From NCBI GenBank assembly GCA_051880475.1, contig JBJEOA010000060.1, positions 1 through 64,000 of the forward strand: a DNA stretch of 64,000 nt, read 5' to 3'. Under the pieces are notes generated by a model. It was not told where the DNA came from. It ran no database searches and saw nothing but the letters and a program-made list of their open reading frames with translations. The position numbers and the translations under genes are program-made. Within the stretch, counting starts at the first letter, position 1. Every line of letters starts with the position of its first letter. Source of the DNA: JAUUSJ01 sp051880475. Its GTDB lineage: Bacteria; Bacillota; Clostridia; Lachnospirales; Lachnospiraceae. This document shows, one piece after another, positions 50,983-60,476 of the stretch.

Positions 50983-52989
50983 CTATTTTTTCCTAACTTC
51001 CACAGAGTTATCATTCATTGTAGTTGCAGCTCCGATATCACTTAGTCTGTCATGTTGGAGAGCATTTACTCCAAGACCGTTAAAAGTTTGATCCGAGCGA
51101 AAAACTCCCGGTGCTGCCACAGCTCCTTTGGCAATATTTTCTGTTAAGATAGCCTCAAACTCGACTTTTGCTAGCTCGTTAAAGCAGATAACTCTATCAC
51201 CAGAACAAATTCCTCGTATTTGGGCATCTTCTGGGTGCATCATTAGTTTAATTTTTCCTTTTTTCTCCACTAATTCCTGTCGATTGAGAAAGATACTATT
51301 TAAAGTTTCTGTGGCTGGCACAGATACGATTCTTAGCGGGTAGTTTTCCTCTTCTTTTGTGGCTTTAGTATAGCGAGGAATCTTCTCTTTTTCAGCCTCA
51401 TTTATAATCTGGATTTTTCCAGATGGAGTTTTCCACTTTGTATGCTCTGCAAATGGCAGAGAAATATTTCCACCGCTTCTTAAAATTTGATTCTCTTCCT
51501 CGGATAAATTTATCTCCTCTGAGAGATTTTCAAGTAAATATTCTAATGTTTCTTCTTCGGATTGTTTAAAATATGGATCTTCAAATCCCATTTCCTTTGC
51601 TAGCAGGCAAAAAGTATTCCAGTTACTTTTTGATTGCCCGAGTGGCTCAATAATTTTCCATGACGTTCCTAGAGTATTATAGCCGTAGGCACTGTATAGA
51701 TCAGACTGTTCGACAGAAAAAGTTGCGGGTAAAATGATATCGGCATATCTCGCTGTGTCTGTCATAAATCTCTCATGAACGACAGTAAATAAATCTTCTC
51801 TTTTAAGACTCTCATACATAGCTGCCTGATTACTTAAGGAATTTGCTGGATTACTGCCGTATACATAGAGAGAGTACAATGTTTGCTCGGCATCTTTTGA
51901 TGTAGCGGCAGCTAGTTGATTAATATTAATTTTTTGTGGATTATTTTTTTGAAAATCTGGTCTTGCTATTAAGTCGGTACGGACATAGGAAGAAATATTT
52001 TTAGAACTACATCCACATAATCCACCGCCTGGATATTTCCAAGCACCTGTTATAAGAGATAAAATGGTAATAAGTCGAACGGTCATTCCACCGTTTGTAT
52101 AGCGAGAATTTCCACTTCCTAAAATGATAGCAGGAGCTTTTGCCTTTCCATAGAGTAGTGCTAGTTCCTCAATTCTCTTTGCTGGAATCCCTGTTTCTTC
52201 TTGTGCCCACTGTGGAGTATATTGCTCTAATGTCTTAGCGAAAATATCATATCCAATTGCTTCTTGGCGTAAAAATTCTTCATCGATTAAATGTTCCCTT
52301 TTTAAAACATGCATGATAGAAAGGGCTAATGCGCCGTCTGTTCCTGGCTTAATCAAAAAGATATCATCACAGTATGGTGCCATGCCATCTGCAAGCACTT
52401 CTACTAAAACTACTTTTTTTCCTTTTTTTCTTTCCTTTACTAAAGTTGAGAGTCCTTGTAACCTAGTTGCAGCCATTTGACTTCCCCAGACAAGGTAAAA
52501 ATCGCTATTAGCAGTTTCTCTAGGGTCAAGTGCTCCTGTCGCTCCGACAACAGATTTATAGCCGTTTCCCTTTGCGGTGGAGCATAAAGTTTTGACAAGC
52601 TCTCTTCCACCCATATAATGAAAAAATGCATTTCCACAGTTTCTTTGAATAATACTCATAACTCCAGAAAAATTACAAAAAGCAATTGATTCTGGACCAT
52701 AATTTTCAATAATTTCTTTCCATTTATTTCCAATTTCTTTTATCGCTTTATTCCATGAGATTGGCTCAAACTCTGCTTCTCCCTTTTTTCCTGTTCTTTT
52801 TAAAGGGGTTAGAATTCTATTTTTATCATGGATATCTTGCTCATAATGTCTCATTTTTTGACAAAGAATTCCACTAGAAGCTGGGTCATTTTTATCTTCT
52901 TTTATTCTTATAATTTTCTTCCCATCTGTCTCCACTAAAAATCCACAGCTCGTTGGACAGTCATAGGGGCAAATCGTTTTTTTTAACAT
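50983..52989 (-). CDS. Molybdopterin-dependent oxidoreductase (DMSO reductase/formate dehydrogenase superfamily)
   Basis: 668 residues from ATG 52989 (GGAGG upstream). The N-terminal [4Fe-4S] motif is CPYDCPTSCG (Cys 7, 11, 15) with a fourth Cys in GILCQK (about 44). Then the molybdopterin domain has ISWNKAIKEIGNKW, SGVMSIIQRN and CSTAKGNG (a candidate Cys region near the Mo ligand). A C-terminal molydop-binding domain ends near QHDRLSDIGAAT. There is no Tat signal, so it is cytoplasmic. No UGA selenocysteine or partner subunit is seen. Substrate unknown. Monocistronic. Confidence 0.88.
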   Translation of the reverse strand: MLKKTICPYDCPTSCGFLVETDGKKIIRIKEDKNDPASSGILCQKMRHYEQDIHDKNRILTPLKRTGKKGEAEFEPISWNKAIKEIGNKWKEIIENYGPESIAFCNFSGVMSIIQRNCGNAFFHYMGGRELVKTLCSTAKGNGYKSVVGATGALDPRETANSDFYLVWGSQMAATRLQGLSTLVKERKKGKKVVLVEVLADGMAPYCDDIFLIKPGTDGALALSIMHVLKREHLIDEEFLRQEAIGYDIFAKTLEQYTPQWAQEETGIPAKRIEELALLYGKAKAPAIILGSGNSRYTNGGMTVRLITILSLITGAWKYPGGGLCGCSSKNISSYVRTDLIARPDFQKNNPQKININQLAAATSKDAEQTLYSLYVYGSNPANSLSNQAAMYESLKREDLFTVVHERFMTDTARYADIILPATFSVEQSDLYSAYGYNTLGTSWKIIEPLGQSKSNWNTFCLLAKEMGFEDPYFKQSEEETLEYLLENLSEEINLSEEENQILRSGGNISLPFAEHTKWKTPSGKIQIINEAEKEKIPRYTKATKEEENYPLRIVSVPATETLNSIFLNRQELVEKKGKIKLMMHPEDAQIRGICSGDRVICFNELAKVEFEAILTENIAKGAVAAPGVFRSDQTFNGLGVNALQHDRLSDIGAATTMNDNSVEVRKK

Positions 52990-53018
52990 AATTTCCTCCA
53001 AATTAAACTTTCATTTAT

Positions 53019-53052
53019 GGCGATGCCCGTAAATCTTGAAAGGGTGCCTATT
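53019..53052. repeat. Diverged member of the short hairpin family
   Basis: TTTCATTTATGGCGATGCCC, loop, GGGTGCC (53010-53048): the same CATTTATGGC lead-in as other members, with an imperfect stem. It lies in the promoter side of the oxidoreductase gene. Confidence 0.4.
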
Positions 53053-53280
53053 AGTTCGTCAAAAAATTATAACATAAAAAGCTTTTTTATGCATTATAAT
53101 TATCATTTTTGGTATATGTTTTTCTTCTCTTATAAAAAGAGTTTTTTATAAAAATGGGATGACAGATGAAAATATTTATGATATAATAAAAGAAATTTAA
53201 CAATTTTGTAAAAAATATGATAAAAATAACATAAAAATTTAATAATTTAAAAAATATAAAGGATAAGGGAGGAAAACGAA

Positions 53281-54696
53281 ATGAACCAATTAAAAAAGGG
53301 AATGAGGATGTTTTTATTAATGTTAATGGCAGTTTCACTCTGTCTTGGAATATCCATGAAGGCAGAGGCAGCCAAAGTTTCTTCAGTAAAGTTTTCTAAA
53401 TCAAGCTATACGATGTCACAAGGCTCAAAGAAAACATTAACAGTGTCAATTTCACCATCTAGTGAGAAAAAAAGAAAAGTAAATTTTAAGTCTAGCAATA
53501 GTTCTATTGTCAGTGTAAAAAGAAAAGCAAATAATAAAGTGGAGATTACAGCAAAAAAAACAGGAACAGCTACGATTACGGCGACCGTAAGTGGAACAAA
53601 GATTAGGAAAACTTGTAAGATTCAGGTAAAAAAAGCGAAGGTAGCTACGAAAAAAGTGGCGATTTCTCAAAGCAGTGCAGTTATATATACAGGATACACA
53701 AAGACATTAAAGGCATCTGTAAGTCCATCTAATGCTACATATAAAAAGGTGACATGGTCATCTAGCAATACAAAGATTGCCACAGTAAGTTCAAGTGGTA
53801 AGGTTACAGCGAAAAAAGCAGGAAAAGTGACAATTACAGCTCAAGTAAAGGAAGCGAATAAAAAAGCAACTTGTAAGATTACAGTAAAAAATCCTACGAT
53901 TAGTTTATCCCCTACAAGTAAGACGCTTTATGTGGGAGATGACAGTACATTGAAGGCGAAAGTTACACCGTCTAGTAGAAAAGTAATATGGTCATCTAGC
54001 AATACAAAAATTGCTACCATAAGTTCAAGTGGTAAAGTTACAGCGAAAAAAGCGGGAACTGTGACGATAACGGCAAAAATTAAAGATACGAGTATTAAGA
54101 AAACTTGTAAGGTGACGGTGAAAAATGTAGAGGCAAAAAAAGTGACATTATCTGAAACAGCGGTAACTATTTATGTTGGACAGGGAAGAACATTGACAGC
54201 GAATGTTTCACCTTCTAACGCAACGAAGAAAGATGTCATATGGACATCTAGTGATACAGCAGTTGCAGCAGTTAGCACAGTAGGTAAAATCGTTGGTAAA
54301 AAGGAAGGAACAGCTACGATTACAGTTAAAGTTTCAGGAACGAATATTATAGATACTTGTAAGGTAACTGTAAAAAATAGAGCAGCCACACAGGCAGAGA
54401 TTGCGAATAAATTTTACCATACATGGAAAAGTTCTCAGTATTCTGCCCAGATAGAAAATAGAATTACAAAAACACATATGTTTATTAACAATGAGAGTAC
54501 GGGAAGCGAGTATAAAATTACAAAATCTCTTGTAAATTTAGACGGATCTATTTGGATTTATGCGACAATCCAAGATCCAACTCAGTATGGCTTATTTAAG
54601 ATTTCAGCAAATGGAACTACGATGAAGGTATCCTACTCCCATGATAATGGAAAAACATATTCCAATCCAGAGTATAATTTTACGAAAATAAAATAA
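53281..54696 (+). CDS. Secreted protein with four BIG2 Ig-like domains
   Basis: 471 residues. Signal peptide (MNQLKKGMRMFLLMLMAVSL, cleavage after KAEA at about 31), then four bacterial Ig-like group 2 domains (about 33-120, 121-205, 206-285, 286-370). Each has the WSSSNTKIATVSSSGKVTAKK pattern or a variant, and they are about 80 residues apart. A unique C-terminal domain of about 100 residues (TQAEIANKFYHTW...) is without relatives I know. No LPXTG or SLH anchor seen, so it is either released or held by its tail. Very Lys/Ser/Thr-rich, likely adhesive or cell-surface. GGGAGG precedes ATG 53281. Confidence 0.9.
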   Translation: MNQLKKGMRMFLLMLMAVSLCLGISMKAEAAKVSSVKFSKSSYTMSQGSKKTLTVSISPSSEKKRKVNFKSSNSSIVSVKRKANNKVEITAKKTGTATITATVSGTKIRKTCKIQVKKAKVATKKVAISQSSAVIYTGYTKTLKASVSPSNATYKKVTWSSSNTKIATVSSSGKVTAKKAGKVTITAQVKEANKKATCKITVKNPTISLSPTSKTLYVGDDSTLKAKVTPSSRKVIWSSSNTKIATISSSGKVTAKKAGTVTITAKIKDTSIKKTCKVTVKNVEAKKVTLSETAVTIYVGQGRTLTANVSPSNATKKDVIWTSSDTAVAAVSTVGKIVGKKEGTATITVKVSGTNIIDTCKVTVKNRAATQAEIANKFYHTWKSSQYSAQIENRITKTHMFINNESTGSEYKITKSLVNLDGSIWIYATIQDPTQYGLFKISANGTTMKVSYSHDNGKTYSNPEYNFTKIK

Positions 54697-54829
54697 TAGT
54701 TTGACAAGATTTTCATATTAAATTTTCTTACAATAGTCTCTTCACTATTTTAAAATCAAGAAAAATCAGAAAATTAATTGAAAGAGTATATATAGTATGG
54801 TATAATAATTTTAAAGGAGGAGAGAAATT

Positions 54830-55705
54830 ATGAAGAAGAAAATAGTATCATTATTTTTATGCCTTGGAATATTAGTGGCATGTTTTATGAGTCCTATTAT
54901 TACAAAGGCAGATGTAATTCAGGCGGCAGTAACGGAAGTTAAGCTTAACCAGTCCGTCATAACAGTAAGGGTTGGAAAAACTGCCACGTTAAAAGCTACC
55001 ATTTATCCTATCAGCTCTAATTATTTAAATGTCTCATTTAAAGCTAGCAATTCTAATATAAGCCTGAAAAAGATTTCTCATAATTCTATTTCTGTTACGG
55101 GAAAGAAGGCTGGAACATCGACAATTACTGCAATCGCAAGAGCAACGGGAAGTATCGTTGATGTAAAAAAAGAATGTAAGGTGATTATTAGCAGTGGAGC
55201 TATTATCGCACCAAAGAGTGTTAAAATCTCTTCTGACTCAAAGACTAGCTCTAAGACAACGTATATAGGAGATAGTTGCACATTAAAAGCAACAGTATCT
55301 CCTTCTAATGCTACTAATAAAAATATTACTTGGAAATCTAGCGATACTACGATTGCTGTTGTAGATTCAAAAGGTAAGGTAAGTGGTAAGACTTCTGGTA
55401 CAGTTACAATTACAGCCACTATTACGGGAACGAATATTAAGGACACCTATAAAGTAATAGTAAAAAGAAAAAGTCTTAAGATAGCTCCTACCTCCCTTAC
55501 TTTGAATGTAGGGAATAAGAAAAAGATAGAGGTAGTTAAGGTGGCACCAAGCAATGCCAAAATTATTTGGAGGAGTAATAATCCATCTGTCGCAACGGTA
55601 GATTCACTTGGCAATGTAAGAGCGAAAAAGAGTGGAAATGCTACGATTACCGCAGCTATATATGGAGCAAATGTACAAAAAAGATGTAAAGTGACCGTGA
55701 AGTAG
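54830..55705 (+). CDS. Secreted protein with three BIG2 Ig-like domains
   Basis: 291 residues, paralogue of the preceding gene. Signal peptide (cleavage near ITKA, about 28), then three BIG2 domains (about 32-120, 125-212, 213-291). The first is diverged (FKASNSNISLKKI), while the others keep WKSSDTTIAVVDSKGKVSGK and WRSNNPSVATVDSLGNVRAKK. Unlike its neighbour it has no extra C-terminal domain and ends right after the last repeat (CKVTVK). AAAGGAGG precedes ATG 54830. A very strong terminator follows. Confidence 0.88.
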   Translation: MKKKIVSLFLCLGILVACFMSPIITKADVIQAAVTEVKLNQSVITVRVGKTATLKATIYPISSNYLNVSFKASNSNISLKKISHNSISVTGKKAGTSTITAIARATGSIVDVKKECKVIISSGAIIAPKSVKISSDSKTSSKTTYIGDSCTLKATVSPSNATNKNITWKSSDTTIAVVDSKGKVSGKTSGTVTITATITGTNIKDTYKVIVKRKSLKIAPTSLTLNVGNKKKIEVVKVAPSNAKIIWRSNNPSVATVDSLGNVRAKKSGNATITAAIYGANVQKRCKVTVK

Positions 55706-55757
55706 AATTTCACTCTTGTGAGAAAATACTTTTTGATGAATGTAAAAAAGAAGGACA

Positions 55758-55820
55758 AAATAAAATCCCTATCTTATAGAAAATACCAGTTATGGCTTCT
55801 ATAAGATGGGGATTTTATTT
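55758..55820 (+). terminator. Terminator of the second BIG2 gene
   Basis: A 24-bp nearly perfect stem (55758-55782 with 55797-55820) rich in A on the left and T on the right, so it can act in both directions. Confidence 0.88.
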
Positions 55821-56064
55821 TATATATTTTAAATTTACAAAAGTACATAAGAGGAGCCGGTAGTATTAGGGGGAAGCTACCGGCATATGAAAAAAATGAA
55901 AAAAAGTTTTTATAGTAATCTCTCGATTACTATGGTTAACAGTATAAGAGAAAACTGTGATTTAAGTATGATAGAAATATGAAAAAACTGTGAAATATTC
56001 ACAAATTATAAGATGAAAATTGTATAATTTGTAGATTTTACAGTTTTTATCTCTTACATAATTT

Positions 56065-56088
56065 ATGGCTGCCCATATGGGCAGCCAT
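56065..56088. repeat. Perfect 24-bp palindrome of the short hairpin family
   Basis: ATGGCTGCCCAT followed by its exact reverse complement, flanked by AATTT and GTCAG. It shares ATTTATGGCTGCC and GTCAG with the member at 59388. Confidence 0.75.
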
Positions 56089-56108
56089 GTCAGTTTATCT
56101 ATTATAAT

Positions 56109-57743
56109 TTATTTTATAAGATGTAATTTTTTATAAACTTTTAATAGTTTTGTTCCAAGAGGCATATCCAAAAGGTCTTCTTTTGTAACAACCTTGAAAA
56201 TAGGCAATGTAATTGCATAAACCAAAACAGCAATTAAAATAGCTGGAATAATGGATATAATATTGGAGTAAATAATAAAATGATGAATTCCATGGTAAAC
56301 AACATAAGCTGCCACTCCCATAATGAGGGAACAAATAAGAGGAAGAATAAATGTTGTTTTTATCTCCTGCTTATAAGATAAATGCTTTCCAACTGCAATC
56401 CAGTTTAAAATACATACGACAAGAGGAAATGTGACATTTCCTATTACCATACCATAAACTCCCAAGTGAAGAAAATTTAGTAAGACATATACTAAACCGA
56501 CATGAATGACTAAGGAGATTGCGGAGTGGATAACAGAAAGTTTTAATAAATCCACACCCTGTAATACGGCATTTGTCACAGTGGAGAGTGAGAAAAATAC
56601 AACGGCAGAACATCCGATTACCATTAAGTTTCTTGTAAGAACAGTATTATCTTTGAAAACTAACTGCATAATAGGGCAAGCTAACGCACCCATACCAACT
56701 GCAGAAGGAATTGCGATTAGCATATTGAACTTAATCGTGGAGTAAATTTTTTGTTGTACTTCTTCATTCTTTCCTTGGACTCTTGATGTAACAATACTTG
56801 GAATCATAGAGGTTCCAAGAGCAGTGGCTATGGCGACAGGCACATTTGTAAGGAGGCGGTATTTTCCAGAGTAAATACCAAGCCAAGAAGCTCTTTGGCT
56901 CTCTCCAAATCCTTGTCTAGCCATTAAAATATTAAATAAGGAATTATCAATAATACCACTTAATTGATAGATTGTCTGGCTTAAAATAATTGGCACAATT
57001 GTTAGGATTAATAGCTTAAAAATCTGTCCATAGCTTTCTGTATTTTGATTAGCTTGAAATTGCCTTGAATTGCTCAGGGATGATTTTTTAGTCATATACA
57101 TAAAAAGAAGGAGAATAAAGGCAGCTACAGCACCAGAAAATGTACCAAATGTACCGCCAGCGGCACCAAAGGCAGCCGCATTTGGAAGTTCTGCGTATTT
57201 TTTTATAAAGTAGAAAGAAGCTACTACGCTGACAACGGCATTTACAATCTGTTCAATTACTTGAGAGATGGATGTCGGAATCATAGTATTCTTTCCTTGG
57301 AAAAATCCTCTAAATACACCCATGACGGAAAATACCAATATGGTAGGAACAAGCATCATTAATGGAAAAGCACTATTTGGGCTTTTGAAAACGTGAAGTG
57401 CGATAAAATCAGCTCCAAACCAAATAGCTAAGGTCATAATTGTTCCGATACTTGCGGCAAAAAGCATAGCGACATGAAAAATTCGCTGAGAATTTTGATA
57501 TTCTCCAAGAACGTCTTTTGCGGCGATTAATTTAGAAACAGCGAGAGGTAAACTGTAGGAAGAGAGAATTAATCCTAGATTATACATCTCATAAGCTGTA
57601 TTATAATAGCCGATACCTTCGTTTCCTAAAATATTGGTCATAGGGATTTTGTAAATCAGACCGATGATTCTCACGATAATTGATGCGGCAGCTAAAATAG
57701 AACCTTGCACCAAAAAGTCACTTGTATTCTTTTTTTTGTTCAT
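56109..57743 (-). CDS. MurJ/SpoVB-type lipid-linked oligosaccharide flippase (YtgP-like)
   Basis: 544 residues with about 14 membrane segments, MOP/MVF superfamily. The start, LVQGSILAAASIIVRIIGLIY (read in two parts) with NILGNEGIGYYNTAYEMY, is characteristic of the YtgP/SpoVB group in Gram-positives. These flip lipid II or a similar peptidoglycan precursor; YtgP of B. subtilis serves as MurJ. No partner genes are adjacent, so whether it is the essential or the sporulation paralogue is open. GAAGG precedes ATG 57743. Monocistronic on the minus strand. Confidence 0.92.
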   Translation of the reverse strand: MNKKKNTSDFLVQGSILAAASIIVRIIGLIYKIPMTNILGNEGIGYYNTAYEMYNLGLILSSYSLPLAVSKLIAAKDVLGEYQNSQRIFHVAMLFAASIGTIMTLAIWFGADFIALHVFKSPNSAFPLMMLVPTILVFSVMGVFRGFFQGKNTMIPTSISQVIEQIVNAVVSVVASFYFIKKYAELPNAAAFGAAGGTFGTFSGAVAAFILLLFMYMTKKSSLSNSRQFQANQNTESYGQIFKLLILTIVPIILSQTIYQLSGIIDNSLFNILMARQGFGESQRASWLGIYSGKYRLLTNVPVAIATALGTSMIPSIVTSRVQGKNEEVQQKIYSTIKFNMLIAIPSAVGMGALACPIMQLVFKDNTVLTRNLMVIGCSAVVFFSLSTVTNAVLQGVDLLKLSVIHSAISLVIHVGLVYVLLNFLHLGVYGMVIGNVTFPLVVCILNWIAVGKHLSYKQEIKTTFILPLICSLIMGVAAYVVYHGIHHFIIYSNIISIIPAILIAVLVYAITLPIFKVVTKEDLLDMPLGTKLLKVYKKLHLIK

Positions 57744-58058
57744 AATATCAACCTTCGTTATTCTATAGTTTTGAAGTTTTAAGTTTACTATGAAAGTTCC
57801 AATTCGGCGATTAGTAATCGGACTTTCATTTATAGTTATGTCTGTGAGGACAAAAATCTCAGTTTGCTATTATATTCATCTTAGTAAAGCAATACTACTC
57901 TATATAGTATAGCATAGAAATATGCAATAAAACAAGAGAAGAAAGACAGAAAAAGAGAAGAAAAGACATTGATTTTGTGAAAAAATTTCGATAAGATAAT
58001 ATAGAAGAAGTATAAGACTAATCTATATAGAGATTATAGAAATCATAAAAAGAAAGAG
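57744..58058. promoter_or_regulatory. Divergent promoter region with a hairpin pair
   Basis: TGAAAGTTC (57791-57799) pairs with GGACTTTCA (57820-57828); the right side AATCGGACTTTCATTT recurs at 24360. Directly after it comes TTTATAGTTATGTCTGTGAGG, a weak member of the short hairpin family. CTATATAGTATAG (57900-57912) is a small palindrome. Beyond these the region is AT-rich without a clear ORF. Confidence 0.45.
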
Positions 58059-59114
58059 ATGAGAAATTTGCGACGAAGACTAATATTATGGTTGATTTTT
58101 GGAATATTATGTTTAGGAACTTTATCATGCAAACATAATATTTTGACTATGAAGTATAAAGAAAATATAGAAGTGGAAGAAAGTCTCAGTGAACAGATAG
58201 AAAAAAGTAAAAAAGATGCCATTCAAGGGAGTGAAATTGTAGAAATTTATATTATAACTCCATCCTATATTAATCCATTTTTTAAGGCAGAGGCAGAGAT
58301 AATAACAAAAAAACTTAAGGAATATGGGTATCAAGTACGAGTGGTATCTCATACTGATAATACAAAGGAACAAGATGAATTATTTAGGGAAGCGATAGAA
58401 GGCGAAGCTGCCGCAATTATTTGTGATAATGCAGACAGCAGGCTTTCAGCGGAAATGATTTCTAAAGCAAAAGAAGAAGGAGTAATCACAATTTTAGTTG
58501 ACCGAGGAATTGAGGAAGAGGGGATAGCCTTTGCTCAAATTTTATCCGATAATTATCAGGGAGCTGCCTTGGCAGTGAAACAATTTATAGAGGAGATGGA
58601 GGGAGAGGGCAAATATATAGAACTTCTCGGACTTGAGTCAGATGAAAATGCTGCGACTAGGAGCGAGGCGTTTCATTTCCATTTAGATAAGATAGAGGAA
58701 ATGGAAATGATTGCGCAAGAGAGAGCAGATTGGGATTTAACTAAAGCACAGGAAATTATTTCTAATTTATTGGAAAAAAACAAAGATGTCAAGGGAATTA
58801 TATGTGGAAATGACACGATGGCTTTGGGGGCGTTAGACGCTGTGCAAAAGGCTAATTTAGATCATGAGGTGATTATCACTGGAATGGATGGAAGTGATGA
58901 TGTGATTGATGAGATAAAAAAGGGGAATATAAAAGCTACAGTACTCCAGCCGGTAGATAAAATTGCCGATACTGCGGTGACAAAGATTCATAATTATTTG
59001 ACAAAGGAAAAGGAAAATCCAGTAGAAGTAGAAACTATTCCTTGCATATTAGTGACGAAAGAAAATGCAGAGTATATTACGAATTTTGAGTATCATGAAT
59101 TGGAAAAAGAGTAA
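58059..59114 (+). CDS. RbsB-like sugar-binding lipoprotein (orphan)
   Basis: 351 residues. Lipoprotein signal with lipobox LGTLSC (Cys at about 24), a charged linker, then a Peripla_BP_4 domain (about 60-335). It has IITPSYINPFFKAEAE, AAAIICDNADSR, ILVDRGI, ICGNDTMALGALDAVQ and ITGMDGSDD, all close to ribose- and other sugar-binding proteins. No permease or ATPase gene is nearby, so it may serve a distant transporter or a sensor kinase. AAAGAG precedes ATG 58059. Confidence 0.9.
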   Translation: MRNLRRRLILWLIFGILCLGTLSCKHNILTMKYKENIEVEESLSEQIEKSKKDAIQGSEIVEIYIITPSYINPFFKAEAEIITKKLKEYGYQVRVVSHTDNTKEQDELFREAIEGEAAAIICDNADSRLSAEMISKAKEEGVITILVDRGIEEEGIAFAQILSDNYQGAALAVKQFIEEMEGEGKYIELLGLESDENAATRSEAFHFHLDKIEEMEMIAQERADWDLTKAQEIISNLLEKNKDVKGIICGNDTMALGALDAVQKANLDHEVIITGMDGSDDVIDEIKKGNIKATVLQPVDKIADTAVTKIHNYLTKEKENPVEVETIPCILVTKENAEYITNFEYHELEKE

Positions 59115-59285
59115 GTAATAACAAACAAAGTTAAGCTCAGAACAACAAAAGTAGTGCTTGACTAAAACTATTTTGGCATAGTAAAATAAGAAAACTAAAA
59201 AAAATAACTATGAATAAGAAATGTCGATAAGACCAGTTGACCTTGCTATAAGATATGAAATAATTCATATTATATATAACATCCA

Positions 59286-59385
59286 ATACTGATCAGACTG
59301 TGAAGTTTTCTTCATGTAAGTCGGGCCTATTTGGCAGCAGATAATCTGCGGGACAGTGTATGTATATTGTTCTGCGGATTTTTTT
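59286..59385 (+). promoter_or_regulatory. NiCo (czcD) riboswitch with terminator, upstream of a CDF exporter
   Basis: The order ACTGATCAGAC (59288-), a hairpin GTGAAG/CTTCAT, GTCGGGCC, TATT, GGCAGCAGAT, ATCTGCGGGACAGT (to 59357) reproduces the published NiCo riboswitch, including its conserved GGCAGC-like and GGGACAGT strands and closing ACTG/CAGT stem. The last segment can alternatively pair with TTGTTCTGCGGAT followed by 7 T (59367-59385), giving a terminator. Metal binding would favour the aptamer and allow readthrough into the exporter at 59508. Recognised from memory; no covariance search was run. Confidence 0.88.
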
Positions 59386-59387
59386 AT

Positions 59388-59418
59388 TCATGGCTGCCTG
59401 TAAATACAGGTATGTCAG
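59388..59418. repeat. Short hairpin of the dispersed family, after the riboswitch terminator
   Basis: TTCATGGCTGCCTGTAAATA followed by CAGGTATGTCAG (59387-59418): CCTG-TAAATA-CAGG stem plus pairing of flanks. Best match to the copy at 35311 (minus strand). Confidence 0.65.
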
Positions 59419-59507
59419 TTTAAAAAATGAAATACTCCGCAATTAAGAGGAAGAATTGGGTTTTAAATAAGACAGCCATAAAAGTAAAAAAGAAACGGGG
59501 TATGAAA

Positions 59508-60431
59508 ATGAAACAAAATCAAGAAAAAGTAAGCTTAACAGATAGTGAAAAGAAAAAAATAGCGATGCGTGTGTCTAATGTAAGTATTGGTGTCAATATA
59601 CTATTATCCGTTGGAAAACTATTGGCAGGAGTTATTGCCCACTCTAGTGCGATGATTTCCGATGCGGTACACTCGGCATCCGACGTGTTTAGTACCTTAA
59701 TTGTCATTATTGGTATTCATATTTCGAGTAAAGAATCTGACGAAGAACATCAATATGGACATGAGAGACTTGAATGTGTTGCCTCTATTATCTTGGCGAC
59801 GGTACTAGGAATTACAGGACTCGCAATAGGATATCAAGGAATTACTAAGATTATGAGTGGAGTGCAGGGGACAAAACTGATCATTCCTGGAAAGTTGGCA
59901 CTTATAGCTGCAATTTTCTCTATCTTAGTAAAAGAAGGATTGTATTGGTATACGAGAAATGCGGCAAAGAAGACGAAATCAGGTGCACTTATGGCAGATG
60001 CATGGCATCATAGAAGCGATGCCCTATCTTCCATCGGAAGTTTAGTTGGTATTGGAGCTGCAATTTTAGGATTTCCAATTTTTGATCCAATAGCCAGTGT
60101 CGCCATTTGCTTTTGTATTTTTAAAGTTGCCTATGATATTTACAAAGATGCTGTATCTAAGATGTTGGATACTGCCTGTGATGCTCAGATAAATGAAAAA
60201 ATGGAAAAAGTTATTTTAGCTCAGGACGGTGTGAGGGGAATAGATTTATTAAAAACAAGACTATTTGGCTCTAAAATTTATGTCGATGTGGAAATTAGTG
60301 CAGACGCGACATTGACGTTAGAGGCCTCCCACGAAATTGCAGAACAGGTACATCATAAAATAGAAGAAGAATTTGAAGATGTAAAACACTGTATGGTGCA
60401 TGTAAATCCTTATAAAGAGAAAATAGCATAA
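59508..60431 (+). CDS. Cation diffusion facilitator (metal efflux), probably Ni/Co
   Basis: 308 residues from ATG 59508 (CGGGG 7 nt upstream; ATG 59502 and 59427 are possible). There are six membrane segments in the first 210 residues. The metal site has SAMISDAVHSASDV (Asp in helix 2) and DAWHHRSDALSS (HxxxD in helix 5), then a cytoplasmic ferredoxin-like dimerisation domain (about 215-300). CDF proteins export divalent metals with proton exchange. The riboswitch upstream points to cobalt and nickel, not zinc, as the relevant ions. Confidence 0.94.
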   Translation: MKQNQEKVSLTDSEKKKIAMRVSNVSIGVNILLSVGKLLAGVIAHSSAMISDAVHSASDVFSTLIVIIGIHISSKESDEEHQYGHERLECVASIILATVLGITGLAIGYQGITKIMSGVQGTKLIIPGKLALIAAIFSILVKEGLYWYTRNAAKKTKSGALMADAWHHRSDALSSIGSLVGIGAAILGFPIFDPIASVAICFCIFKVAYDIYKDAVSKMLDTACDAQINEKMEKVILAQDGVRGIDLLKTRLFGSKIYVDVEISADATLTLEASHEIAEQVHHKIEEEFEDVKHCMVHVNPYKEKIA

Positions 60432-60441
60432 AAATAAATTG

Positions 60442-60476
60442 GAGAGAGTAGAAAAATCTATTCTCTCTTTTTTTAT
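60442..60476 (+). terminator. Terminator of the CDF exporter gene
   Basis: GAGAGAGTAGA (60442-60452) with TCTATTCTCTC (60457-60467), then TTTTTTT. Confidence 0.92.

Larger units (their letters stand above)
55706..56108. other. Stem-loop-rich gap between BIG2 gene and flippase gene
   Basis: Contains five distinct palindromes in 350 bp. There is a terminator AAATAAAATCCCTATCTTAT with its partner (55758-55820), then GCCGGTAG/CTACCGGC (55856-55884) and TAGTAATC-TCTC-GATTACTA (55914-55933). A long imperfect stem lies at 55943-56062 (ACAGT/ACTGT arms with GTATAAGAGA/TCTCTTAC). The last is the perfect 24-bp palindrome 56065-56088. The genes are convergent, so two terminators are expected and the rest is unexplained. 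Confidence 0.6.
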
